The notes under the pieces are model-generated. The model saw only the letters and a list, made by a program, of their open reading frames with translations, made no database searches and had not been told where the DNA came from. The translations under genes and the position numbers were made by a program. From Prolixibacter sp. SD074 (GTDB taxonomy: Bacteria; Bacteroidota; Bacteroidia; Bacteroidales; Prolixibacteraceae), in the NCBI RefSeq assembly GCF_009617895.1, contig NZ_BLAW01000001.1:1975001-2039000 (forward strand): a DNA stretch of 64,000 nucleotides. Direction: 5' to 3'. Numbering within the stretch: position 1 is the first letter of the stretch; each line of letters starts with the position of its first letter. Below, piece by piece: positions 50,021 to 59,022 of this stretch.

Positions 50021-51634
50021 CTAAGCGTTTTGCTCACGCTTCATCTTTTCAGCGCGGATGCGACGAGCTGCTTTTTGTATACATTCTCTCCTGGGAATAA
50101 TCACTGACACACCTTCATAATTCACTTCTTTTTCGAGCAATTCTACCAACTTATCGTGATTTTTGCGATGCGCTTCAATGGTGTGCAGATGATCCGGATC
50201 AACGCCCAGGCCAAGACATATGGATTCAATTTTGCCCAAAGCTGCAGAATCTTGTCCGCCGGTCATCGAAACCGATTCATTGTCACAAATCAGTACCGTA
50301 ATCGGAGTTTTCTCATTCACAGCGTCCAGCAAACCGGTCATTCCAGAGTGAGTAAACGTGGAATCGCCAATCACAGCAACCGATGGGAACAAACCGGCAT
50401 CAGCCGCACCTTTCGCCATGGTGATCGATGCCCCCATATCGACACAGGAGTTGATAGATGAGTAGGGTGGCAAGGCACCCAGCGTGTAACAGCCGATATC
50501 GGAGAACACGTGTCCGTCGCCAAATGGCTCCATCACCAAATTCAATGCTTTGTAGGTATCATGATGGCTGCAGCCTTTGCACAGCGCCGGTGGACGGTTG
50601 GCCAGCATATCCGGCGCTTTTCCGCCTTCTTTAACAGGAATGCCCAATGCTTTCGCGACATGGTCGGGATTTAATTCCCCCATACGCGGTAATGTTCCGT
50701 CAAGGCGGCCCAGAATGCGACGGCCACGACAGAAGAATCCGCTCAACATCTCTTCCACCAGCGGGTAACCTTCTTCCAGCACCAGAATTTCATCCACCTG
50801 CTCCTCCATCTTTTTCAGCATATCTTCCGGCAATGGATACTGGCTCAGTTTTACGTGCGGATACGGACATTCGTCCGGGTAGTTTTCCTTCAGGTAATTA
50901 TAGGTAATGCCGCAGCAAATAATGCCGAGGCTTTTGTCCTCGCCATCAAAAAATTGGTTAAATGGCGCTTTCTCCGCGCATTCGCGGAAGGATCCCTGCT
51001 TTTCCAGCAAGCCGGCATACCGTACACGGGCAATGGCTGGAAGCAACACAAATTGTCTTGGGTCTTTCGGTAATGAACCTCTATTTTCCGGCATCGGTTC
51101 TACTGTTTCAACGCCGGCACGCGAATGTGCCAAACGAGTAGTAATACGCAGCAAAACCGGTACGCCCAGCTTTTCGGATAATTCAAAGCCGGTACGGGCC
51201 ATTTCATAAGCCTCTTGTTGATCGGATGGTTCCAAAATGGGAAGCATGGAAAATTTTCCGTAAAAGCGGGAATCCTGTTCGTTCTGGGACGAGTGCATCG
51301 AGGGGTCGTCGGCAACGGTGACAATCAATCCGCCGTTTACACCGGTAATGGCTGAATTAACAAATGCATCAGCGGCCACGTTCAGTCCAACATGTTTCAT
51401 GCAGACCATCGTACGCTTGCCGGCATACGACATGCCCAGCGCTGCTTCCATAGCCGTCTTCTCGTTGGCAGACCATTCACGGTGAATGTTGCGCTCCTTC
51501 GCCACCTTGTTTTCCTGAACATATTCGGTTATTTCGGTAGAAGGAGTCCCGGGATAGGCATAGACGCCCGACATTCCCCCGTCGATCGCGCCCTGTCCGA
51601 TGGCCTCCGCCCCGAGCAGTAATTTTTTAGTCAT
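50021..51634 (-). CDS. iorA: Indolepyruvate oxidoreductase subunit alpha
   Basis: 537 residues. N-terminal pyrimidine-binding domain (DGGMSGVYAYPGTPSTEITEY), transketolase-like and TPP-binding domain (CKGCSHHDTYKALN; GDSTFTHSGMTGLLDAVNEKTPITVLICDNES). Full-length IorA in archaea ends with two [4Fe-4S] ferredoxin motifs; here the sequence ends at VIIPRRECIQKAARRIRAEKMKREQNA, with no Cys cluster. Bacteroidota IorA is often of this shorter type, so electrons may pass through a separate ferredoxin. Confidence 0.92.
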   Translation of the reverse strand: MTKKLLLGAEAIGQGAIDGGMSGVYAYPGTPSTEITEYVQENKVAKERNIHREWSANEKTAMEAALGMSYAGKRTMVCMKHVGLNVAADAFVNSAITGVNGGLIVTVADDPSMHSSQNEQDSRFYGKFSMLPILEPSDQQEAYEMARTGFELSEKLGVPVLLRITTRLAHSRAGVETVEPMPENRGSLPKDPRQFVLLPAIARVRYAGLLEKQGSFRECAEKAPFNQFFDGEDKSLGIICCGITYNYLKENYPDECPYPHVKLSQYPLPEDMLKKMEEQVDEILVLEEGYPLVEEMLSGFFCRGRRILGRLDGTLPRMGELNPDHVAKALGIPVKEGGKAPDMLANRPPALCKGCSHHDTYKALNLVMEPFGDGHVFSDIGCYTLGALPPYSSINSCVDMGASITMAKGAADAGLFPSVAVIGDSTFTHSGMTGLLDAVNEKTPITVLICDNESVSMTGGQDSAALGKIESICLGLGVDPDHLHTIEAHRKNHDKLVELLEKEVNYEGVSVIIPRRECIQKAARRIRAEKMKREQNA

Positions 51635-51703
51635 AGCGTATATATCGATTTGTGTTGTTGAATCTTGTCCATTAGATTCTTAAAACAACGGAAAAAACGA
51701 ACC

Positions 51704-51744
51704 AATAAAAATGACCGAATGCAGGATTCAATGTCCTGCATTCG
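51704..51744 (-). terminator. Rho-independent terminator after yjbQ
   Basis: On the minus strand CGAATGCAGGA and TCCTGCATTCG form an 11-bp stem with a CATTGAA loop, followed by GTCATTTTTATT. It separates the yjbQ unit from iorA. Confidence 0.8.
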
Positions 51745-51803
51745 CTATGACCTAATATAAAATGGTTCTAAACCAGATGACTAAATCGATGTGCAATCTG
51801 TAG

Positions 51804-52217
51804 TTATTCCCCAATGATCGTCACCACAATCTTTCGCGAACCTCCATGGTTACGGAATTCACATAGATAAATTCCCTGCCAGGTCCCCAGGTTCAAACGG
51901 CCATTTGTTACAGGGATGGTCAGGCTTGCGCCGAGAAGGGACGACTTCAGGTGGGCCGGCATATCATCCGGACCTTCCAGTACGTGTGTAAAAACCGGAT
52001 CATTCCCCGGAACCAGTTTGTTCATGAACGATTCAAAATCATCCCGCACCGATGGATCGGCATTTTCATTCAGCGAAAGCGCCGCCGAGGTATGTTTGAT
52101 GAGCAAATGGACCACTCCTACTTTGGGCAACTCCGGAAGCTGTCGCTGAATTTCACTCGTGATTAAATGGTAACCCCGCCTGTATGGTGAAAGGGTAATT
52201 TCGAATTGCTTCATCAT
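51804..52217 (-). CDS. YjbQ family protein (secondary thiamine-phosphate synthase enzyme)
   Basis: 137 residues. VHLLIKHTSAALSLNENADPSVRDDFESFMNKLVPG carries the conserved His and Asn-x-Asp motif, DDMPAHLKSSLLGASLTIPV and LGTWQGIYLCEFRNHGGSRKIVVTI complete the family pattern. Several members show weak thiamine-phosphate-synthase activity, the true role is unknown. Ordinary core gene. Confidence 0.9.
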   Translation of the reverse strand: MMKQFEITLSPYRRGYHLITSEIQRQLPELPKVGVVHLLIKHTSAALSLNENADPSVRDDFESFMNKLVPGNDPVFTHVLEGPDDMPAHLKSSLLGASLTIPVTNGRLNLGTWQGIYLCEFRNHGGSRKIVVTIIGE

Positions 52218-52471
52218 AACGATTCATCTTTTTCGATTCATGAATGGCTATATAGTACCAAAATCCCGGACCATGTACCTGGCATATTTTGTTGCTGAAG
52301 TTGTGAGCAGATCATTCAAAGATAAAGCATTGACAGCGGAACGGCTATCCGGCAAAGGAACCAACGAATTGTCTGTCGAACAACTCCAACCCGGCACCAC
52401 AAAAAATAACACGGCCAATATCCTGCCAACGATCAAAGAACTCTTCTACTGTTTTTGTTTCATTTTCCCCT

Positions 52472-52897
52472 TTAAAATTCCAACCCCAACTTGCGAACGG
52501 CATAGTTGAAGGCATAATCATCTATCTCATCTACACTCCGGCGATATATTTTCAATCGCTCTTTCTCCTCTCCCGTCGCCAGTTTCGGATCGTCAAAAAT
52601 GGCTTCCTCTACGGTGGCAGTCGGGTATTTACTCATGGCTTCACTGGTCGCCAAGGGGGTAAGCGTGATAATTTGGTCAAAAGGTATCTCGTCCAACTTT
52701 CCCAGTATTTTACTTTTGGCTTCCCGGATGTCCACCACTGCTTCAATCATTGCCTTCACGGCAAACGGATCAATAGCACACGATGTTAATCCGGCGCTTT
52801 GAACCACCACGTTATTTCGCGTATAATAACGAAGCCATCCTTCCAGCATTTGTGAACGGGCAGCATTTTCCGTGGTCAATATCAAAACTTTCGCCAT
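52472..52897 (-). CDS. Arsenate reductase/LMW-phosphatase-like protein without catalytic cysteines
   Basis: 141 residues aligned end to end with thioredoxin-type arsenate reductases. In the phosphate loop, where family members read CTGNSCRSQ, this protein reads TTENAARSQMLEGW: the nucleophilic Cys is Thr8, and the later Cys is Ala13. The second redox region (family VTLCSDADxxCP) is ITLTPLATSEAMSKYP, so both remaining Cys are also missing. Arg14, the general frame and the FDDP segment are kept. A catalytic function is therefore excluded; anion binding is possible. It follows the anaerobic maturase-type gene by 5 bp. Confidence 0.85.
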   Translation of the reverse strand: MAKVLILTTENAARSQMLEGWLRYYTRNNVVVQSAGLTSCAIDPFAVKAMIEAVVDIREAKSKILGKLDEIPFDQIITLTPLATSEAMSKYPTATVEEAIFDDPKLATGEEKERLKIYRRSVDEIDDYAFNYAVRKLGLEF

Positions 52898-52902
52898 AAA
52901 AA

Positions 52903-54105
52903 TTATTCCTTCACAAAATCCTTAAACGCATTATACGTCCCGCCGGATTGCTGATATTCCTGGTAATCTGACTGCTGTTTCTTCCATTCAGCGGCCATTT
53001 GGATCAGCACACCATCGGCATGTTCGAAAAACATCATGTATGCCTCACAAAACCGTGGTTTCCGATGATCGCGCGGATCCTTAATCCGATCCTTGGTGCA
53101 ACCACCGTAGCACTTAGTGAACCACTTACATTGTTTGCATTTCAACGGAACAGCGCTCTTCGCCCGTCCAAAAGCCTGTTGTTTTTTGGAATTCAACATA
53201 TTAACAATTTTGTCATGCCGGATATTTCCCAAACGGTGTTTCGGATCGACAAAAAAGTCACACGAATAAACGTTGCCATTGTGCTCAATCACCGTGTAAA
53301 CGCCGCATTCGCGCATAAAAGAACACTCGGGGGCTTCCATTCCCACATACGTGTGAAAAACCGTTTCGAAATGACGAATGGACGTGGTGGGTCGTCCATT
53401 TTCAAAATCGGCCAGCCACAAATCGAAAAGTTCGACCAGGAACTTCCCATATTTCCCGGCAGTTACCGAAAAGGATGCGGCCTGGGTGGGATCATCCTTG
53501 TCCGGTTCCACAATGGGAATGAACTGCATATAAGTTAAACCAAGACGCTTATAATAATTGTAAAGTTCCTCCGCATAATCAGCCGAATAATCGGTCACAC
53601 AACACATCGCATTTACCGCCACGCCTTCTTCCAACAGCATTTTCGCCACATTCTCTACCTTTACCCAGGTAGGCTGTTCACTTTTATCCTTACGGAAACG
53701 GTCGTGAATATGTTGCGGGCCATCCAGCGACAAACCGATCAGCCAGTCGTATTCCTTGAAGAACTTGGCCCACTCACGGTTAAGCAGGGTACCGTTGGTC
53801 TGGAAACCGTTACCAACAACTTTTCCATAACCGTATTTCTTCTCCAGCTCGATCGCCCGCTTGTAAAAATCCAGTCCCATCAGGGCCGGTTCGCCGCCTT
53901 GCCAGGCAATGGAAACATTCGGTCCCGACTGCTGCATCACCTGACGGATCATCTCTTCCTGAATTTCCAGCGACATCCGGTGTACTTTCGTATCCGGAAA
54001 CAGTTCATCCTTCTCCAGGTAAAAACAGTAACTGCAATCGAGATTACAGTCAGGACCGGCAGGTTTTACCAGTACCGAATTCAATGGCTTGTAACGTACA
54101 CTCAT
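52903..54105 (-). CDS. Anaerobic sulfatase-maturase-like radical SAM/SPASM enzyme
   Basis: 400 residues. Radical SAM cluster motif CNLDCSYC near residue 20, IAWQGGEPALMGLDFY, and a C-terminal SPASM region with CGVYTVIEHNGNVYSC, CKQCKWFTKCYGGC binding two more Fe-S clusters. Known anaerobic sulfatase-maturating enzymes convert a Cys or Ser of sulfatases to formylglycine. No sulfatase gene is in this window, so the target is not known. A -7 box precedes it, and it leads the operon with the dead arsenate-reductase homologue. Confidence 0.9.
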   Translation of the reverse strand: MSVRYKPLNSVLVKPAGPDCNLDCSYCFYLEKDELFPDTKVHRMSLEIQEEMIRQVMQQSGPNVSIAWQGGEPALMGLDFYKRAIELEKKYGYGKVVGNGFQTNGTLLNREWAKFFKEYDWLIGLSLDGPQHIHDRFRKDKSEQPTWVKVENVAKMLLEEGVAVNAMCCVTDYSADYAEELYNYYKRLGLTYMQFIPIVEPDKDDPTQAASFSVTAGKYGKFLVELFDLWLADFENGRPTTSIRHFETVFHTYVGMEAPECSFMRECGVYTVIEHNGNVYSCDFFVDPKHRLGNIRHDKIVNMLNSKKQQAFGRAKSAVPLKCKQCKWFTKCYGGCTKDRIKDPRDHRKPRFCEAYMMFFEHADGVLIQMAAEWKKQQSDYQEYQQSGGTYNAFKDFVKE

Positions 54106-54160
54106 GAAAAAAATCTATATTCTACAATTCTTTCCTAGTCTCACAAATGTGTGATATTTG

Positions 54161-54168
54161 CAAACATA
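54161..54168 (-). promoter_or_regulatory. Predicted -7 box TATGTTTG of the maturase operon
   Basis: Minus-strand TATGTTTG, exact TAnnTTTG match, 56 bp before the ATG at 54105. Confidence 0.5.
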
Positions 54169-54278
54169 GTCAAAAATATGGGCGGGTAAAAATCATTCCT
54201 TTAGTTTAAATTGGCTCAGTTTAGACGATTTTAACCATCTTTATGGTAACCAAATTTACGTTGAAGCGCCCGATCCTT

Positions 54279-56738
54279 ATGAGAAAAATTCTCGCCGCTT
54301 TTTCTATACTCATCAACTTGCTGGCTTTTTCTTTAACAGGAAAAAGTCAGACGTTGACGGCTCTTGTCAAAGGACAGGTGACCGACGAAAAAGGAGCGCC
54401 GCTCGAATTGGTCAACATTTCCCTCAAAGGTTTGGCCGTTGGCACCAGTTCCGACGAAAATGGCCGGTTCATTCTGCAGGTCCCGGCACGAAAGGAAGAA
54501 ACGCTTTCTATTTCCCGGGTTGGTTATCAACCGATGGAGATCAAGATTTTGCCCGCTCCGGGCGAAGAAAAAACGATTACACCGGTGTTAAAGCTGCTCC
54601 CTGGAAAAATCGACGAAGTGACTGTTTCGGAAGCCCGCCGGCAGAAAAACGGGATGAGCACGCTGGATCCGAAATTAACTACTCATATACCGGAAGTTTC
54701 GGGAGGCGGTGTGGAGGCACTGCTGAAAACCATGCCGGGCGTTTATTCCAACAACGAACTCAGTTCCCGCTACTCGGTTCGCGGTGGAAATTTCGATGAA
54801 AACCTGGTGTACATCAACGGAATTGAAGTTTACCGTCCTTTCCTGGTCCGTTCGGGGCAGCAGGAAGGTTTGAGCATTATCAATCCGGACATGGTTTCGT
54901 CCATTGAGTTTTCGTCAGGAGGTTTCGATGCATCTTATGGCGATAAAATGTCCTCGGTGCTGGATATTCATTACCGGAAACCGGAACAAACTGCCGCTTC
55001 CGCAGAAGTGAGTTTATTGGGGGCTTCAGCTCATTTCGAAGGGACAGCGTTAAAAAACCGGTTCACACATACGACTGGAATCCGTTACAAAACCAACCGG
55101 TATTTGTTGGGAACCTTAGATCAAAAAGGTGATTACTCTCCTAATTTTCTCGATTTTCAAACGTATCTCACTTATCGGTTTTCACCGAAATTGACTTTAG
55201 GCTTTCTGGGAAATATTGCTTCCAACGTTTATCAATTTATTCCGACGGCAAGGGAAACACAATATGGAACCTGGAGCCAGGTGTACCAACTGAAAATTTA
55301 CTTCGACGGACAGGAAAAGGATCGCTACGAAACCAAACTGGGTGCACTGAACCTGGATTATCATCCCATCGACAAACTTCATTTGAAGTTGACAGCTTCG
55401 GCTTTTCATTCGGTGGAGGCAGAACGATATGACATCCAGGGGCAATACTTATTAAATGAAGTAGACAATTCTCCCGGCTCGGATACTTACGCCGACAGCA
55501 CCATAAACATGGGTATTGGCTCTTATCTCGACCATGCCCGCAACAATCTGGATGCCCGGGTAATGAGCATCCAGCACCGTGGAGAACTGCGGGAAGGCAA
55601 TCATAAAATTGATTGGGGGCTGCAATTCCGTCATGAAACGTTTGATGAAAAAATTAACGAATGGCAAATGCGAGACTCCGCCGGTTATTCGCTTCCACGA
55701 AATGATCAGGCAGTGGAACTTTATCAATCGGTGAATGCCAAAACCAACATCAGCAGCAATCGGTTTTCGGGACTTGTTCAGGATACCTGGAGCATTCCAC
55801 TGGCCGATGGCAATCTGAACCTAAATGGTGGAATCCGGGCACAATACTGGGATTTCAATGAACAAACCATCGTAAGTCCACGCATTTCGGCCACCTGGTA
55901 CCCAAACTGGCAAAAAAATTATGTCTTCCGGCTGGCTTGGGGAAAATATCAGCAAATGCCCTTCTTCAAGGAACTACAGGCCATCGATGGACAAATCAAC
56001 CGGAAGGTGAAGGCACAAGATGCAACACACTATGTGGCCGGCGTCGACCACCTGTTTCGTTTGTGGGAACGTCCGTTCAAACTCTCCTCCGAAATTTATT
56101 ACAAGTCGCTTCAGAACCTTATTCCCTACCAGATTGACAACATTCGTATCCGTTACTTTTCGGGAGAAGTGGCGAAAGGTTACGCTTATGGCCTCGACAT
56201 GAAACTGAATGGCGAATTTGTGAGCGGCATTCAGTCGTGGGCAAGTCTTTCGCTGCTGAAAACAGAAGAAGACATTATCGGCGACCAGTACACGATTACC
56301 GATGCGAACGGAAATACGCAAATTGTTTACCCGGGTTATATTCCGCGTCCAACGGATCAGCGAGTCAATTTCAGTCTCTTTTTCCAGGATTATTTCCCGG
56401 GATATCCATCCATTAAGATGAACCTGACACTGCATTACGGTTCGAAATTGCCTTTCGGTCCGCCCAACAACGAACGGTGGATGGACACTTTTCGAATGCC
56501 TCCATACCGCCGCGTGGACATCGGCTTCACCAAAACATTGTTTTCCGGTAAAAACCGTGACATAAAAACACGATTGGGTATGAAAACTGCTTCCGTTTCA
56601 CTGGAGGTTTTCAACCTGATGGACATCAACAACACCATTTCTTATTTCTGGGTAACCGATGTGTATAACCAAATGCATGCGGTGCCCAATTACCTGACCG
56701 GAAGAAGAATCAACCTGAAACTTTTGGCCAGCTTTTAA
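54279..56738 (+). CDS. TonB-dependent outer-membrane receptor with carboxypeptidase-like N-domain
   Basis: 819 residues from ATG 54279 with signal peptide ILAAFSILINLLAFSLTGKSQT. CarboxypepD_reg-like domain (VKGQVTDEKGAPLELVNISLKG), then plug (VEALLKTMPGVYSNNELSSRYSVRGGNFDENLVYINGIEVY) and a beta-barrel with the typical aromatic C-terminus (RRINLKLLASF). No SusD partner is adjacent. It shares a strand with the BatA-like protein 77 bp downstream. Substrate unknown. Confidence 0.9.
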   Translation: MRKILAAFSILINLLAFSLTGKSQTLTALVKGQVTDEKGAPLELVNISLKGLAVGTSSDENGRFILQVPARKEETLSISRVGYQPMEIKILPAPGEEKTITPVLKLLPGKIDEVTVSEARRQKNGMSTLDPKLTTHIPEVSGGGVEALLKTMPGVYSNNELSSRYSVRGGNFDENLVYINGIEVYRPFLVRSGQQEGLSIINPDMVSSIEFSSGGFDASYGDKMSSVLDIHYRKPEQTAASAEVSLLGASAHFEGTALKNRFTHTTGIRYKTNRYLLGTLDQKGDYSPNFLDFQTYLTYRFSPKLTLGFLGNIASNVYQFIPTARETQYGTWSQVYQLKIYFDGQEKDRYETKLGALNLDYHPIDKLHLKLTASAFHSVEAERYDIQGQYLLNEVDNSPGSDTYADSTINMGIGSYLDHARNNLDARVMSIQHRGELREGNHKIDWGLQFRHETFDEKINEWQMRDSAGYSLPRNDQAVELYQSVNAKTNISSNRFSGLVQDTWSIPLADGNLNLNGGIRAQYWDFNEQTIVSPRISATWYPNWQKNYVFRLAWGKYQQMPFFKELQAIDGQINRKVKAQDATHYVAGVDHLFRLWERPFKLSSEIYYKSLQNLIPYQIDNIRIRYFSGEVAKGYAYGLDMKLNGEFVSGIQSWASLSLLKTEEDIIGDQYTITDANGNTQIVYPGYIPRPTDQRVNFSLFFQDYFPGYPSIKMNLTLHYGSKLPFGPPNNERWMDTFRMPPYRRVDIGFTKTLFSGKNRDIKTRLGMKTASVSLEVFNLMDINNTISYFWVTDVYNQMHAVPNYLTGRRINLKLLASF

Positions 56739-56815
56739 CGACCTTGGCGGATTTCCGATTTTCAGTTAATTTCGGAGCCGGGAATGATAAAAAACTTAAT
56801 TCAACGCTAAAGCAA

Positions 56816-58864
56816 ATGACCTTTTTATATCCAACATATCTCCGGGCGCTGTTCCTGGTTCTCATTCCCATCATCATCCATATTTTCAAATTCCGGCGTT
56901 ACACCACGGTCTATTTCAGCAATGTCAGGGCGCTGAGCCAGCTGAAAAGGGAAAAGAAACAACAAAAACACCTAAAAGAGTTACTGATATTGGCCAGCCG
57001 GATTCTGGCCATTACTTTCCTGGTCACAGCTTTCGCCCACCCTTTTATCCCGCCGAAGAATGCCTCAACCAAAGCGAATTTGAATAAGGCAGGGATTTAC
57101 ATCGACAATTCCTTTAGTATGCTGGCAGGCTCCGAGGGAAACAACCTGCTGGAACAGGCCAAACAGGAAGCGTTGAATTTAGCCAACTCTTATCCGGCTG
57201 ACACAAAATTTGCGTTGGTGACAAATGATTTATCGCTGCAAAATCAGCGTTTGCTCGACCGGAGTATGCTGATTAACCGAATCAGTGCACTGGAAGCCAC
57301 TCCAGCCCGGCCATCACTATCGCAAATCATACGGGTGCTTTCCCGACGACTGAAAAGCGAAAATAATGCTGGCCCTACTTCGGTTTACCTGTTTAGCGAC
57401 TTTCAAAAAAACATCGCGGATATCCGGCAATTAAAAGCAGATACCTCGATGAACCTGAATATTGGATTACTGAAGGCGCAGCAATCCAATAATTTGCTGG
57501 TTGATTCGGCCTGGTTTGCCGTACCCGGAAGAATTAAAGGAACGGCCGAAACGCTTTATGCCCGGGTGAAGAATAATGGCGATCAGGAGCTGAATGATGT
57601 TCCGGTGCGTTATTTCGAAAATGACTCATTACGATCAGTTACCAGTTTTGATTTGAAACCGGAACAGGAAAAGACCGTTACACTGAACTTTACAGCCCGA
57701 AGCGCAGGAATCAAAAATGCCCGGGTTGAATTGACCGATTTCCCGGTAACGTACGACAATACGCTATATTTGGGTTTCCGCGTAACCGGACAGATTAACA
57801 CATTGGTGATTCATGGCAACGATGACGGTGAAAAATATCTTTCTGCCCTGCTACAAACCGATAGTTTGGTGCATTACCAAGAGGTAAATTGGCAGCAAGT
57901 CCGGACCGGTGATCTCAGTAGTCAGCAAATCATTTTCCTGACGCAATTACCTGAACTATCTTCGGGATTGACAGCCAGTTTGTCCGAATTTATCCGGCAG
58001 GACGGAACGGTTGTTTTCTTCCCGTCCAGAAACGGTGATTTAGAGTCGTATAACAGCTTTATCGCAAAAATGCAGGGAAACCCGTATTCCGGAACGATCG
58101 ACACGACTGCCATGCACATCGGGAAGCTTGATGTTACCAACCCGCTTTTCCAGGATGTTTTTAGCGGTCCCAACCCGGATGGTGATTTGCCTGAAATAAA
58201 ATCTCATTTTCCGAGTCAAACAGTTAATCCCACAGCACTTCCAATTCTCTCGCTACCAAACGGGAATCTGTTGCTCAGCGAAAGCCAACCGGGAAAAGGG
58301 AAATGTTTCCTGTTCACGTTACCTCCTTCCGGTGAAAACCGCGAATTTTTTACCCATGCGCTTTTTGTGCCACTGATTTATAAAATGGTACTAACCAGTG
58401 TACACGGTTCGGCCTTGTATTACACCATCGGACGCGACAAAGTACTCGATCTCCCCTTTCCGGGAAATGGTAATGCACAGGGCCAAATGCACCTGAAAGG
58501 AGTTGGTAATTCGTTTGATTGGCTGCCCTCTGTACAACCCCTTCCGGGAAACCGTTTTCAAATGAAAACGGGTGCGGTTACGAAAGCCGGAAATTATAAA
58601 TTAACCTCCGGAAACGGAGCCCTGCCGTTGGCTTTCAACTACAACCGTAAAGAATCGGAGCCGGTTTGCTATGATGCCAGCCAGCTTACGGAACAACTCC
58701 ACGATGCCGGATTGAATCAGGTGCAACTATTTAAAGCATCAGATGCAAAAATTTCTTACCAATTCAACGTCATCCACAGCGGACGACAACTTTGGCGGTT
58801 ATTCCTGGTGTTCGCCATCATGGCCCTTCTGGCGGAAGTTTTAATTATCCGTTTTTGGAAATAA
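56816..58864 (+). CDS. BatA-like N-terminal domain/VWA membrane protein
   Basis: 682 residues from ATG 56816. The N-terminal MTFLYPTYLRALFLVLIPIIIHIFKFRRY is the 'aerotolerance regulator N' module; helix 2 follows (LILASRILAITFLVTAFA), then a VWA-type domain with GIYIDNSFSML (DxSxS), a large periplasmic region and a last helix LWRLFLVFAIMALLAEVLIIRFW. Distinct from the true BatA/BatB in the Bat operon; such longer paralogues are common in Bacteroidota and may function independently of it. Confidence 0.87.
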   Translation: MTFLYPTYLRALFLVLIPIIIHIFKFRRYTTVYFSNVRALSQLKREKKQQKHLKELLILASRILAITFLVTAFAHPFIPPKNASTKANLNKAGIYIDNSFSMLAGSEGNNLLEQAKQEALNLANSYPADTKFALVTNDLSLQNQRLLDRSMLINRISALEATPARPSLSQIIRVLSRRLKSENNAGPTSVYLFSDFQKNIADIRQLKADTSMNLNIGLLKAQQSNNLLVDSAWFAVPGRIKGTAETLYARVKNNGDQELNDVPVRYFENDSLRSVTSFDLKPEQEKTVTLNFTARSAGIKNARVELTDFPVTYDNTLYLGFRVTGQINTLVIHGNDDGEKYLSALLQTDSLVHYQEVNWQQVRTGDLSSQQIIFLTQLPELSSGLTASLSEFIRQDGTVVFFPSRNGDLESYNSFIAKMQGNPYSGTIDTTAMHIGKLDVTNPLFQDVFSGPNPDGDLPEIKSHFPSQTVNPTALPILSLPNGNLLLSESQPGKGKCFLFTLPPSGENREFFTHALFVPLIYKMVLTSVHGSALYYTIGRDKVLDLPFPGNGNAQGQMHLKGVGNSFDWLPSVQPLPGNRFQMKTGAVTKAGNYKLTSGNGALPLAFNYNRKESEPVCYDASQLTEQLHDAGLNQVQLFKASDAKISYQFNVIHSGRQLWRLFLVFAIMALLAEVLIIRFWK

Positions 58865-59022
58865 TCCGGTTTCAATTTAGTAATCGCTGCTCCACATTCA
58901 CTTCCGTTTTAACGCCGAAATAAAAACCGGGCTATTGCAAAACATTTTGATAATGCCAATTAAATCCGTTAGCTTCAACTCCCGCGGATAAATTTCCACA
59001 CAGTATAAAATAAGCATTACGT

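Noticed and set aside
52240-52509. Frames on both strands between yjbQ and the arsenate-reductase homologue
   Set aside because: Overlapping 62- and 89-codon frames without homology signal; the minus-strand one looks like a lipoprotein signal by chance (VLFFVVPGWSC) but nothing follows it.
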